Source of the DNA: Desulfuromonas sp. TF
GTDB lineage: Bacteria > Desulfobacterota > Desulfuromonadia > Desulfuromonadales > ATBO01
Length of the DNA: 47,529 bases
Assembly: GCF_000472285.1 (NCBI RefSeq)
Contig: NZ_KI421415.1
Coordinates: forward strand, 48,427 to 95,955
Reading direction: 5' to 3'
Made by a program: the position numbers and the translations under genes. Below the pieces are notes generated by a model, which saw only the letters and a list, made by a program, of their open reading frames with translations, ran no database searches and was not told where the DNA came from. Below are positions 37,476 through 46,559 of the stretch, piece by piece; the first letter of the stretch is position 1; every line of letters begins with the position of its first letter.

Positions 37476-37578
37476 GGACGAACCTCGGACAGTCGCAATG
37501 GATTCAAGGAAATAATCTGAGGTTATTAATGTATTTGCTTCTCCTTGTCAAGAAATGATCCGGCCCGGCGGTCCAATC

Positions 37579-38574
37579 TCAGCGAGGCCGGCGAGCCAGG
37601 ACCACCCCCGTATCGTCACTCACCTTGAGCACGTGCGGCTCCTCGAACCCCTGCTCGGCCATCCACCCGGCGATCTCCGGGCCGCTGTAGGACCGTCCCC
37701 CTTCGGTCATGACCAGCATGTGCACGGCAAAGAGAGCGGCATTCATCGGTGAGGTCTTCTCTTCGTCGAGGAGAAACTCATGGACCATCAGCTGTCCGCC
37801 GGGATTCAGAGCCCGCCAGGCCTTCTCGATCAGCATCCGGCACCCTTCCTCGTCCTGGGAATGGAAGACCTGGGAGATCCAGATGGCGTCAATCCCGCTC
37901 CCCAGTTCGTTGCGGTGGAAATCCCCGGGGAGCAGACGGACCCGGTCGAGCATCCCCCTGGACGCGAGTTTTTCCCGTCCGACTTCCAGGGCTCCCGGCA
38001 GGTCGAAGAGGCGCACCTCCCGCAGGTTCTCATGGGCCTCGAGAAACGCCGCGGCATAGGTGCCGGGGCCTCCTCCTACGTCGAGCAGGACGCGGGCCTC
38101 TCCCAGGTCCAACTGCCGCACCACCTGGGGCGCCAGGTCCCGGGTGACGTCGTCCATGCCGCGAATGAAGTCGCGGGTCCACTCCTCCCTCTCCCCGAGG
38201 ATGGCGGCCTCCCGTGACTCGGCGGGTCGGCCGGTGCGCAGCACCTCGGGGAGCCCGTTCCAGGCCTCCCAGCAGTGATGGATATGCTTGAAGATGCTGC
38301 CGCGGTATCCTGCCCCGCCGGCAAGAAACTCTTCGGCGACGGGGCCATTCAGGTACAACTCTCCCTCCTTGCGCAGGAGGTCCAGCGCCACCAGGGCGTT
38401 CAGCAGGAGACTCAGCGCCCGCCCGTCAACCTGGAGCTCATAGGCCAGTTCGGCCGCCTCTCTCCCCTTCTCCAGCCTGGAGAAGAGATCCAGGTCATTG
38501 GCGGTGAAGAAAACCTTCGCCATCTGAAACCCGTGGGCCAGGCGCTGCAGGTCGCGAAACGATTCGATCTTCAT
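37579..38574 (-). CDS. SAM-dependent methyltransferase, O-methyltransferase family 2 type
   Basis: 331 residues. The N-terminal winged-helix dimerisation domain (about 12-90) is followed by a class I fold with LLDVGGGPGTYAAAFLEAH (SAM site), VRLFDLPGALEVG, and LMVHEFLLDEEKTSPMNAALF near the active site. The family methylates hydroxyls of small aromatic molecules, but close bacterial forms have other substrates. ATG 38574 has only a weak Shine-Dalgarno. The region upstream holds a large inverted repeat. Confidence 0.88.
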   Translation of the reverse strand: MKIESFRDLQRLAHGFQMAKVFFTANDLDLFSRLEKGREAAELAYELQVDGRALSLLLNALVALDLLRKEGELYLNGPVAEEFLAGGAGYRGSIFKHIHHCWEAWNGLPEVLRTGRPAESREAAILGEREEWTRDFIRGMDDVTRDLAPQVVRQLDLGEARVLLDVGGGPGTYAAAFLEAHENLREVRLFDLPGALEVGREKLASRGMLDRVRLLPGDFHRNELGSGIDAIWISQVFHSQDEEGCRMLIEKAWRALNPGGQLMVHEFLLDEEKTSPMNAALFAVHMLVMTEGGRSYSGPEIAGWMAEQGFEEPHVLKVSDDTGVVLARRPR

Positions 38575-38623
38575 GGGACCTCCATTTCGATAAAATTAAT
38601 ACAAAAAATGAAAATCTAATTGA

Positions 38624-38709
38624 ACGCGGATCAAATCGGATAAAGGCGGATTTAAGACAAGAATGCCTTTATCCGATTTTATCCGAATCGGATCAGATTT
38701 TATCCGCGT
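38624..38709. repeat. 86-base nested inverted repeat of ATCCG-rich arms
   Basis: Outer arms ACGCGGAT (38624-38631) and ATCCGCGT (38702-38709) enclose perfect 15-bp arms AAATCGGATAAAGGC (38633-38647) and GCCTTTATCCGATTT (38665-38679). Copies of ATCCG occur six times across the unit. It fills the gap between the methyltransferase start and the ParA-like gene end. No terminator T-run; probably a dispersed repeat. Confidence 0.85.
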
Positions 38710-38727
38710 GCAGGTTTTTCAGCTTTT

Positions 38728-40017
38728 TTACCTTGCCGACATCTCCCGTAGAACCCGCTGGCGCAGCTCGGCGAAGCGGGCCCGCCCCTCCCCCGCCAGA
38801 AAGTGTTCCACCAACCCAGCTTCCAGGGAAACCAGGAGAGTTTCCCGGTAGAGCTCAGCGAAGGGGCGTCCGGCGGCGCCGCTCCAGAAATCTTCGTAAA
38901 GACCTTCCATCGCCCCCATCCGCTCGGAGGCGATCTCCTCCCCCGCGCCGTCGTAGAGCGAAAGAATCCCGTCCGCCTCCGGTCCCAGCAGGCCCGAGCC
39001 CCGGAGGGTGAAAGCGAGGATTCCTTCCTGCGCCATCAGGGTCTTCAGCTCCGTCTCCCGGAGGAGGGCTCTCAGGCATCGGGGGTGCAGAACCCCCCGG
39101 CGGCGGCTGCGCTGATCGAAGAAGAAGTGTCCCCCCTCCCGGAGCGTTCCCTTGCCGCAGGCCGGACACTCAGCGGCCAGCCGCCGCGGCTTTCCGAGAG
39201 AACTGTCGGAGGTCCATCCGCCGGAAGAAGTCGGTCGAACCCTCATTGTTCCGGCGGCATCGAAGCGCTGCAGGACGAAATCGGCCAGTTCCCGGAACTG
39301 GCGGTGCACCGCCGTGGAGCGGGCATGGGTGAGAACCGGGTAGACCCGGCTGGTCAGGTTCGTCGCCAGCCCTTCCACCTTGGGACTTTTGGCGATACAG
39401 GTTTCCACCACCTGGTAGCCCCTCTCCCGGGCGGAGAAGACCAGGAATTCCCGCAGGCCGAGATTGTCCCGAAGGCGCAGACGGGCGTCGATAAGGCTGG
39501 GGATGAGCCACATCCGGGCTGGGTCGCCTGCCCCCTCCAGAATGGCGCTCTGAAGGGAGGCGGCATTGACCAGCGAAGGCCGGTCCTTGACCGGGGCGAG
39601 AACCAGATCGGCGGCAACAAGGGCATTGCGGGTGAAGTAGTCGAGGATGGGGCGGGTATCCAGAATGAGGATGCCGGAAAGAGCCGAACGGTCCAGAGCC
39701 CGCCTCAGATGATGAGGGTCGTCGTCGGGGGGCGACAGGGAGCGGTCGGAAGCGAGGAACTGCACGCCGTATTCCCCCATGGAAGCCAGCTCCGCGGCGG
39801 GAACGCCGGCAAAGAGACCGGCGACCGACGCGCCGCGCCGACGGCCGATGGCGAACATGCTGTCGACGCTGAAGTGATTGTCGAAGGAGGCGATGGTGAC
39901 CGGAAGGTCCTCGCGCAGGGCCTTGAGATAGACAGCCAGATTGGTGGCGATTGTGGTCTTTCCGACCCCTCCCTTTTCGCTGGCTACGGTGATCACGAAG
40001 GGTGAAACAGGTTCCAT
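38728..40017 (-). CDS. ParA/MinD-type ATPase with C-terminal zinc-ribbon region
   Basis: 429 residues. Deviant Walker A EKGGVGKTTIATNLA (residues 14-28) as in ParA/Soj/MinD. ILILDTRPILDY is the Walker B area. A C-terminal extension of about 130 residues begins with CPACGKGTL and continues to HPRCL, a likely zinc site, then helices rich in Leu and Arg. There is no ParB partner or parS site in view, so it is unlikely to be a segregation system. The ATG at 40017 is chosen over an upstream start because the motif begins right after it. Confidence 0.8.
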   Translation of the reverse strand: MEPVSPFVITVASEKGGVGKTTIATNLAVYLKALREDLPVTIASFDNHFSVDSMFAIGRRRGASVAGLFAGVPAAELASMGEYGVQFLASDRSLSPPDDDPHHLRRALDRSALSGILILDTRPILDYFTRNALVAADLVLAPVKDRPSLVNAASLQSAILEGAGDPARMWLIPSLIDARLRLRDNLGLREFLVFSARERGYQVVETCIAKSPKVEGLATNLTSRVYPVLTHARSTAVHRQFRELADFVLQRFDAAGTMRVRPTSSGGWTSDSSLGKPRRLAAECPACGKGTLREGGHFFFDQRSRRRGVLHPRCLRALLRETELKTLMAQEGILAFTLRGSGLLGPEADGILSLYDGAGEEIASERMGAMEGLYEDFWSGAAGRPFAELYRETLLVSLEAGLVEHFLAGEGRARFAELRQRVLREMSAR

Positions 40018-40025
40018 GCGTTCCC

Positions 40026-40083
40026 CGTAGGGGCGAATTTCGTGCCCGCCCGCCCGTAGGGGCAATTCATGAATTGCCCCTAC
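40026..40083. repeat. 28-bp perfect palindrome with partial upstream copy
   Basis: 40056-40083 is a perfect palindrome with half-site GTAGGGGCAATTCA. A degenerate copy GTAGGGGCGAATTTCG lies at 40027-40042. It lies between the ABC-F gene stop and the ParA-like start, and has the form of a repetitive extragenic palindrome. Confidence 0.88.
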
Positions 40084-40113
40084 ATCGCATCCGTCAATTG
40101 TCCCACCATCCAA

Positions 40114-42042
40114 TCAACCGGTCTCGGCCAGTTGCAGTTCTTCCCAGCGACTGTAAAGACGGGTGATTTCCTCTTGAAGATCCCCATGGCGCAGCGACAC
40201 CTCCCGCCAGCGGTCCCGGTCCTGGTAGAGCTGCGGATCGGCCATTTTGCGCTCCACCTCGGTCAACTCCGCTTCCTTGACCGTTATGGCCTCCTCGACA
40301 TCGGCCAGTTCCTTCTGTCGCTTGCGTTCGGCGCGCTGCTCCTCCTTGCGCTCGAGATGCGCCTGGCGGCGATCTTCCTTGTCGAGTGGAGCCGGGACCT
40401 CTCCGGCTGCGATCTTCAGCTCTACCCGGCAGCTGCTGTGACTGTCGTCCCCGGCAGCGGCCTTGGCCCGTAAGAAATCCTCATAATTGCCGAGATGGGA
40501 GTCGGCCCGGCCGCCGCCGACCTCGATGATCCGGGTGGCCAGGGCGTCGACGAAATAGCGATCGTGGGAGACGAAGACCAGAGTTCCCTTGTAGCTTCGG
40601 AGGGAGTCGAGCAACACCTCCTTGGACTGGAGGTCGAGATGGTTTGTAGGCTCATCGAGCAGCAGCAGGTTGGCCGGCCGTAGCAGAAGAATGGCCAGAG
40701 CCAGGCGGTTGCGCTCTCCGCCGGATAGAACCGCCACTTTTTTCTGCACCTCGTCGCCGCTGAAGAGAAAGGCGCCGAGGATGTCGCGCACCTTCGGCAC
40801 CATGGCAAAAGGGGCGGCAACGGTGATCTGCTCGAGGACCGTCTTGTCGGAATCGAGAACCTTCGCCTGGTCCTGGGCGAAATAGGCGAGTTGCAGATTG
40901 TGCCCTTCCTCGCGCCCTCCGCGGCGGGGAGCTTCCGCTCCGGCGAGCAGACGCATCAAGGTCGATTTGCCGGCGCCGTTGGCACCCACGAGAGCAATGC
41001 GCTCTCCCCGCTCGACAGAGAGATCGATCCCCTGAAGAACGCTCAGATCGCCGTATCCCTGTTCCACCCCCTTGAGTTCCACGGCAAGACGAGCTCCCTT
41101 GGGAGGGTCGGGAAAGCGGAAGGCGATTTTTTTCCGTTGCGGCGGCACCTGGATGCGTTCGACCTTCTCCAGTTGCTTGATGCGGCTCTGAACCAGCGAT
41201 GCCTTGTTGGCCTGATAACGGAAGCGGCTGATGAAAGCCTCTGTCTTGGCGATTTCCTCGTTCTGGCGCTCCTTGGCGTCCATCAGGGCGGCGACGCGAC
41301 GCTCGCGCTCTTCGAGATAGCGGCTGTAGTTGCCGGGATACTCGGTGAGGGCGCCGTTCCAGACCTCGACGATGCGCCCCACCACTTGGTCGAGAAAGAA
41401 ACGGTCATGGGAGACGAGGACAACGGCAAAGGGATAGTTGGAGAGATACCCTTCGAGCCAGTCGCGGGCGGGCAGGTCGAGGTGGTTGGTCGGCTCATCG
41501 AGCAGCAGCAGGTTGGGGCGCTGCAGAAGAAGACGCGCCAGGGCGATACGCATCTGCCAGCCGCCGGAGAATTGTTCGCAGGGCTTCTCCCAGTCCTCCT
41601 CGGCAAATCCCAGGCCGCGCAGCACCTTGGAAATCTCCGCCTCCGTGGTGTAGCCGCCCCTCTGGCGAAAAGCCTCCTGGACCGTGGCATAGCGGTCCAT
41701 GGCCTCAACGTCGTGGTGCTCGGCGATCTCCTGCTCCAGTTGGCGAAGCTCCTCTTCCATCCGGAGAAGCTCGCCCAGGGCGGAGCGGACCTCGACGAAG
41801 AGGGAGCGGCCGCGGTGCTCAAGGCCGTCCTGAGGGAGATATCCGAAGGTCGTCCCCTTGGCCGCCTGCACCTGACCGTCGTCCGGTGTTTCTCTTCCCG
41901 CCAGCATCTTCAGGAGGGTGGTCTTGCCGGCGCCGTTTTCGCCGCAAAGGCCTATGCGGTCGCTGGGGCGGATATGCCAGTCGATGCCGGCAAAAAGACG
42001 CCGACCTCCGAAATCCTTGATGACTTTTCTCAGCTGCAACAT
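40114..42042 (-). CDS. ABC-F family ATPase (Uup/YheS-like)
   Basis: 642 residues: two ABC domains with GENGAGKTT and GANGAGKST Walker A, FSGGW and LSGGERNRLA signatures, LLLDEPTNHLDL twice, and a linker between. A C-terminal extension of about 110 charged residues forms a coiled coil. ABC-F proteins bind the ribosome E site and act on stalled translation. No membrane domain. ATG 42042 (MLQLRKVIKDF) is preferred to 42060; no clear Shine-Dalgarno is present. Confidence 0.92.
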   Translation of the reverse strand: MLQLRKVIKDFGGRRLFAGIDWHIRPSDRIGLCGENGAGKTTLLKMLAGRETPDDGQVQAAKGTTFGYLPQDGLEHRGRSLFVEVRSALGELLRMEEELRQLEQEIAEHHDVEAMDRYATVQEAFRQRGGYTTEAEISKVLRGLGFAEEDWEKPCEQFSGGWQMRIALARLLLQRPNLLLLDEPTNHLDLPARDWLEGYLSNYPFAVVLVSHDRFFLDQVVGRIVEVWNGALTEYPGNYSRYLEERERRVAALMDAKERQNEEIAKTEAFISRFRYQANKASLVQSRIKQLEKVERIQVPPQRKKIAFRFPDPPKGARLAVELKGVEQGYGDLSVLQGIDLSVERGERIALVGANGAGKSTLMRLLAGAEAPRRGGREEGHNLQLAYFAQDQAKVLDSDKTVLEQITVAAPFAMVPKVRDILGAFLFSGDEVQKKVAVLSGGERNRLALAILLLRPANLLLLDEPTNHLDLQSKEVLLDSLRSYKGTLVFVSHDRYFVDALATRIIEVGGGRADSHLGNYEDFLRAKAAAGDDSHSSCRVELKIAAGEVPAPLDKEDRRQAHLERKEEQRAERKRQKELADVEEAITVKEAELTEVERKMADPQLYQDRDRWREVSLRHGDLQEEITRLYSRWEELQLAETG

Positions 42043-42116
42043 GCGCCATTTATACCACAACCCCCCGTCGTCTTAAAACCACGAAATCGGCAGAGTGCTT
42101 CGACAATAGATTGCGC

Positions 42117-42145
42117 TATTCAAAACTCCTATTTACTGCTATAAT
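42117..42145 (+). promoter_or_regulatory. Promoter for the RNase E/G gene
   Basis: Perfect -10 TATAAT at 42140-42145; the -35 position (TATTCA) is weak. It would yield a leader of about 240 bases before the ATG. Confidence 0.5.
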
Positions 42146-42397
42146 TAGAGCGTTTTGAGGGCTTCAGCAACAGCCCCTTTCCTTTATCTGCACCGGGCCC
42201 TTATGGCTCTGGATATAGAACATCACAGCGGATCCCGCCCGGGGTCGGCGCCGCCGCATCCTTTGAAATGCTTCCCTGAAAAGAGCACGCAGAGACGGCG
42301 GAAGGCAAACCGGGCACCGGACCCGCACCGGCAGGGCGTCGTGCCTTGCCGTAAGACCATTTAGGGCCGTCCCGCGGGGCGGCCGGAAGGACATTGC
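42146..42397 (+). promoter_or_regulatory. Long GC-rich leader of the RNase E/G gene
   Basis: About 245 untranslated bases. A stem GGCCGTCC/GGGCGGCC (42365-42384) abuts the GGAAGGA ribosome site. Related leaders in E. coli rne mediate autoregulation by the enzyme cutting its own message; a similar role here is inference. No convincing leader peptide is seen. Confidence 0.45.
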
Positions 42398-44962
42398 ATG
42401 AGCAAAAAGATGCTGATCAACGCCACCCACCTCGAGGAGAACCGGGTGGCAATCGTCGAGGACGGGATTCTAAGCGAACTCGACATCGAAATCGCCGGAA
42501 AAGAACAGACACGGGGGAATATCTACAAGGGAACAGTCGTCCGGGTCGAGCCAGGTCTGCAGGCCGCCTTTATCGATTACGGCGGCGAGCGGATGGGCTT
42601 TCTCCAGATGGGCGAGATCCACCCTTCTTACTTCAAGGCCGCCGAAAAAAACAACGAAAGCAAGGGACGCCTGCGCATCTCCGACGTCTTGCGGCGGGGG
42701 CAGGAACTGCTGCTCCAGGTTGTCAAGGAGGAGCGCGGCACCAAAGGGGCGGCCCTCACCACCTTTCTTTCCCTCCCGGGGCGCTACATGGTGCTGATGC
42801 CCGAAAGCGACACCAAGGGGGTTTCCCGTAAGATCGAGGAGGAAGCACAGCGCAGAAAACTCAAAGAGGCCATGGCATCTCTCGACCTGCCCCCTAATCT
42901 GGGCTACATCGTGCGCACCGCCGGCATCGGCCAGACAACGGAGGAGCTGAAAAGGGATTTCGACTACCTGGTTCGCCTCTACCAGAACATTCAGAAAATG
43001 GGAGAGGAGTCGAGGGCGCCGGCGCTGATCTACAAGGAATCGAACCTGGTCATCCGCTCCATCCGGGACTATTTCAGCTCCGACATGGATGAGGTCCTGG
43101 TTGATGACCCCAAGGTTTTCCAGGAAGCCAAGGACTTCTTTCAACAGGTCATGCCCGAGTACGCCCGGCTTGTCAAGCTTCACCAGGAACGACGCCCCAT
43201 CTTCTCCCGATACCAGATCGAGGAGCAGATAGAAACCATCAGTAAGAACAAGGTCCCTCTTCCATCCGGCGGCTCCATTGTCATCGACCAGACGGAGGCC
43301 CTTGTCGCCGTGGACGTCAACTCGGGTAAAATGGCATCCGAGCAAGGCGTGGAAGCGACCGCCTACAAAACCAACCTGGAAGCTGCCGCCGAGGTCGGCC
43401 GTCAATTGCGCCTGCGGGACCTGGGCGGATTGATCGTCATCGACTTCATCGACATGCGCGACCGCAAGCACATCCGGGAAATCGAGAAATCACTCAAGAA
43501 CGCCCTTAAAAACGACAAGGCCCGGGTCACGGTGGGACGCATCAGCCAGTTCGGCCTGATGGAGATGAGCCGACAGCGAATCAAGGCAACCCTGGCGGAA
43601 GGCGCATATCTGACCTGCCCGCACTGTTTCGGCAGCGGCAAGATCAAGAGCCCCGAGGCACAGGCGGTGGCCTTTCTGCGAAAGGTCCAGTCCGGAGTGG
43701 CCAAAGGGAGCATCGGCCTGGTCGAAGGGGAAGTCCCCCTTGACGTGGCCATCTACCTGCTCAATTCCAAGCGGGAAGAGCTTCACGAAATGGAGCGGCA
43801 GCGCAACCTTTCCATTTTCATCAAAGGCCATCCGAACTTCGTCGCAGGCCAGGCTGAGCTGACGTTCCACAAGAGGGAAAAGGAAAGACTGGAGCCCGAG
43901 TACGTCAGCGCCGCCTCCGCGGTTGCCATACCGGAAATCGAGTCGGAACCCGAATCAGTCGTCAAGATTTCTCCGCAGGAGGTTGCGGCAACCGAAGAAG
44001 CCGCCGAACCCTTCGAACTTCAGGAAATTCCTGAAGCCGAAGGCGCAGCTGAAGGCGCTGTCGAGGGGGAGGGGAAAAAGAGGCGTCGCCGGCGTCGCCG
44101 GCGGAAAAAAGGCGAACAGGAAACAGGAACCCCGGAGGAAGAGGCGGCAGCAGAGGCCCGATCATCTGCCGAAGCGGTCGAGGAAGCCATTTCGACGGCT
44201 CCCGAAGCGGTCGAGGAAACGATCGCCTCGGCGCCGTCCAGCGAGGGGAGGACCAAACCAAAGCGCCGCCGCAGCCGAAAAAAGAAACCTGCTGTTGCAG
44301 AAGCATCTGCCGGTGCGGAAGCTCCGGCAGCTCAGGCTGAAACCGGTTCCTCGGGAACCCCGGCCGAAAGTGGGAGTGCGCGCGAGGGAGCGTTCTCCGA
44401 AGAAACTGCATCTCACTCGACTCCTCAAACCACTCAGGAGAGCAAACCGAGGCAGCATCGGCCCCGGGAAAAGCCCTCCATGGTCGAGGAACCGGTGAAA
44501 ACGGCCGCGGCGCAAGCCGTGAAGGCCTCACCAGAAGCCGAAAAACAAGCCGGCGAAGGACCTGCGCCGACCAAGAAAGGGAATCCGGTGTCATCGCCCA
44601 GCACACGCGGCCGGTCCCGGAAGAAAACTCAGCCGGAAAAATCCATTGAGGAATCTGCCTCTGCAAGGATGGCGGAAGAGGGAGAACCCGTCGAAGAAGC
44701 CCGGCCTGCCAAAGCAAAGCCAAAGCGCACGGTCAAAAAGAAAGAACCCGCCAAAGTTGCCGCCCCCGCACCTGAGGGAACCGAACTCACGGCTGCCGGA
44801 TCCTCTGAAAAGATCGGGAAGGAAGATCTTGGCGCGAAATCCGAACGCTCCTTGGACACTCCGGAGGAAAAGACCGCAGCGGAGCAGAAGCCGAAGAAAC
44901 GTGCTCCGCGCAAAAAGGCTCCTGCCGCCCAAAAGGAGGAAACCAAGGAGACCACGGAATAG
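42398..44962 (+). CDS. rne: Ribonuclease E/G with long disordered C-terminal tail
   Basis: 854 residues. S1 domain about 37-120 (GNIYKGTVVRVEPGLQAAF). Catalytic Asp306 (VAVDVNSGK) and Asp349 (VIDFIDM) match E. coli Asp303 and Asp346. Zinc-link CPHC at 407-410 allows dimer or tetramer formation. The last ~340 residues are low-complexity, rich in Glu, Ala, Pro and Lys, with an arginine-rich patch (KKRRRRRRRRKK, near 559-570), probably RNA- and degradosome-partner-binding. It initiates mRNA decay and rRNA/tRNA processing. GGAAGGA lies 7 bases before the ATG. Confidence 0.95.
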   Translation: MSKKMLINATHLEENRVAIVEDGILSELDIEIAGKEQTRGNIYKGTVVRVEPGLQAAFIDYGGERMGFLQMGEIHPSYFKAAEKNNESKGRLRISDVLRRGQELLLQVVKEERGTKGAALTTFLSLPGRYMVLMPESDTKGVSRKIEEEAQRRKLKEAMASLDLPPNLGYIVRTAGIGQTTEELKRDFDYLVRLYQNIQKMGEESRAPALIYKESNLVIRSIRDYFSSDMDEVLVDDPKVFQEAKDFFQQVMPEYARLVKLHQERRPIFSRYQIEEQIETISKNKVPLPSGGSIVIDQTEALVAVDVNSGKMASEQGVEATAYKTNLEAAAEVGRQLRLRDLGGLIVIDFIDMRDRKHIREIEKSLKNALKNDKARVTVGRISQFGLMEMSRQRIKATLAEGAYLTCPHCFGSGKIKSPEAQAVAFLRKVQSGVAKGSIGLVEGEVPLDVAIYLLNSKREELHEMERQRNLSIFIKGHPNFVAGQAELTFHKREKERLEPEYVSAASAVAIPEIESEPESVVKISPQEVAATEEAAEPFELQEIPEAEGAAEGAVEGEGKKRRRRRRRRKKGEQETGTPEEEAAAEARSSAEAVEEAISTAPEAVEETIASAPSSEGRTKPKRRRSRKKKPAVAEASAGAEAPAAQAETGSSGTPAESGSAREGAFSEETASHSTPQTTQESKPRQHRPREKPSMVEEPVKTAAAQAVKASPEAEKQAGEGPAPTKKGNPVSSPSTRGRSRKKTQPEKSIEESASARMAEEGEPVEEARPAKAKPKRTVKKKEPAKVAAPAPEGTELTAAGSSEKIGKEDLGAKSERSLDTPEEKTAAEQKPKKRAPRKKAPAAQKEETKETTE

Positions 44963-44972
44963 CCTGATCGAC

Positions 44973-45003
44973 AAAGGCCGGGATCTCACGATCCCGGCCT
45001 TTT
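44973..45003. terminator. Terminator after the RNase E/G gene
   Basis: Perfect stem AAAGGCCGGGATC / GATCCCGGCCTTT with TCAC loop, then TTTTC. It overlaps the convergent Smr gene's stop and may also end that transcript. Confidence 0.9.
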
Positions 45004-45701
45004 CATATCCTCTTCGACTTCCCTGTCAGAAACACCACCAGCGCCCCTTCGCCGCCGTACCGACGGGGAGCCCTCCCCCATTCGCTGACCCATTCTCCAG
45101 CCCCGGTGGCAAGATATTGCTCAACTTCGGCGCGCAGCACCGGCTCACCTCCCGAGCCCTTGCCCCTGCCGGTGACGATCAAAACCGTCTTTTTCCCCTG
45201 GTAGACAGAATCTTCAAGAAAATATCCCACCTTCGTCCGCGCTTGCTCCCGCGTCAGGCCGTGGAGGTCTATTTCAGCCTCCGGCGCCAGACGCCCCTGC
45301 CGCAGCAGCTTCATACGCCGGGGCAAAGCCTGCTGCAGAACTTCCTCATCCGGCGGGAAGGCATCTTCGAAAACAGTATCCATTCCTTTGAGAGCATCCA
45401 GAAACAGCTCCCGATCGGTGGCGGCAGGCACTGATGCAGCGACATCTTCTTCACCGGACACCTTCTCAGGCGGTGCGCTCTTCTCTTCCTTGCCCCGTTT
45501 CACGCCGAGCCGGCTCATCTCTTCGGCAAAAAGGATTGCATCGTCCTCTCCTGCCGGCGGAGGAGCCGCAGTCTTACCTTTTTTCTCCAGGTCCTTTTCC
45601 GGCGGCGCAGAAGCAGCAAACCCCTTCAGTTTCTTGAAGGGGTTTGCCTGAAACGACTTGGTGCCGTCGACCGAATTATCCCTGTTCTTCCTGGCGGACA
45701 C
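45003..45701 (-). CDS. Smr-domain protein
   Basis: 232 residues. The N-terminal ~110 residues are charged and low in structure (NPFKKLKGF is the usual start of such proteins). The Smr domain lies about 135-232: EIDLHGLTREQA and VTGRGKGSGGEPVLR, then GALVVFL. Smr domains nick DNA or act on collided ribosomes and mRNA. The GTG at 45701 is preferred because AGG precedes it and the longer frame lies inside the TPR gene. It follows that gene by two bases. Confidence 0.85.
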   Translation of the reverse strand: MSARKNRDNSVDGTKSFQANPFKKLKGFAASAPPEKDLEKKGKTAAPPPAGEDDAILFAEEMSRLGVKRGKEEKSAPPEKVSGEEDVAASVPAATDRELFLDALKGMDTVFEDAFPPDEEVLQQALPRRMKLLRQGRLAPEAEIDLHGLTREQARTKVGYFLEDSVYQGKKTVLIVTGRGKGSGGEPVLRAEVEQYLATGAGEWVSEWGRAPRRYGGEGALVVFLTGKSKRI

Positions 45702-45703
45702 GT

Positions 45704-46426
45704 CTAGCGCCTCACTATCTTGCGCCGCCCCTGGATGGCTTTTGTCTGCTGCTTGATCATGGCCCCCTGGCTCTCCAGATGGAAATGGTACCACAGGTCG
45801 CCGTAGGCTTTCATCTTCATTTTCCTTCCCTCTTTCAGGGCTTCGAGATTGGCCTGCAGCCGCTCGTCAGAGATTTTCTTAAGTCCCTTTTCCAATACGG
45901 AAACGGCCTTCTCCTTCTCGCCCACCTTCTCAAGGCAGTACGCGTACAGGTTCCAGAGGAGCGGCTCTTTTTTGCTGACGGTCACTGCCTTGTCGAAGGT
46001 CTCGATCATCTTGCCGGCCTTGTTGCGCTTCATGTAACAGATGGCGAGCATCCCCATGGCCATCCAGTGACGCACGAATCCTTTCTGCAGGTATTCGAAA
46101 GCCTCGGTAAAATCACGCTTCAGGTAGAGAATCATGCCGATCTGTGAATTGATCTGGCCCTTAATGTAAAATTGCCAGTTGGAATACTTGTATCCGCTCT
46201 GCAGGGTCTTGATCGCTTTTTCCGTCCGCCCGGCCTGGATGTCTCGCTGCGCCGTCTCCATGAGTGCGGTAATCTTCTTCATGACATAACGGATCAGAAG
46301 AACGTAGACGGCGGTGAAAACGGCCAGAGAAGCCAGGATGGCAATCCAGTAATCGAGACCGGCAAGAGTGCTCAAAGCAACGGCAACAATCGATGAGACA
46401 AGCAGGGAAATGAGGAGATTGAGCAT
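45704..46426 (-). CDS. TPR-repeat membrane protein
   Basis: 240 residues with two N-terminal membrane helices (about 2-20 and 27-46), then helical TPR-like repeats (about 58-200) such as AFEYLQKGFVRHWMAMGMLA and LLWNLYAYCLEKVGEKEKAV. The C-terminus is basic. Probably a scaffold at the inner membrane. It sits directly before the Smr gene. Bases 46018-46095 inside it recur exactly at the window's right end. Confidence 0.8.
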   Translation of the reverse strand: MLNLLISLLVSSIVAVALSTLAGLDYWIAILASLAVFTAVYVLLIRYVMKKITALMETAQRDIQAGRTEKAIKTLQSGYKYSNWQFYIKGQINSQIGMILYLKRDFTEAFEYLQKGFVRHWMAMGMLAICYMKRNKAGKMIETFDKAVTVSKKEPLLWNLYAYCLEKVGEKEKAVSVLEKGLKKISDERLQANLEALKEGRKMKMKAYGDLWYHFHLESQGAMIKQQTKAIQGRRKIVRR

Positions 46427-46559
46427 GCGAAGGATGGTCCTTTCGGAGAATATTCAGCGGAGGGAGTTTAGCAATCCACCCGATAAATGTCAAAGCAATA
46501 TCCGGCGGCTTCTGAGCAGCCTCTCGGGCGGAGGCAGCCAGCAAAGAGGATGCTCCACC

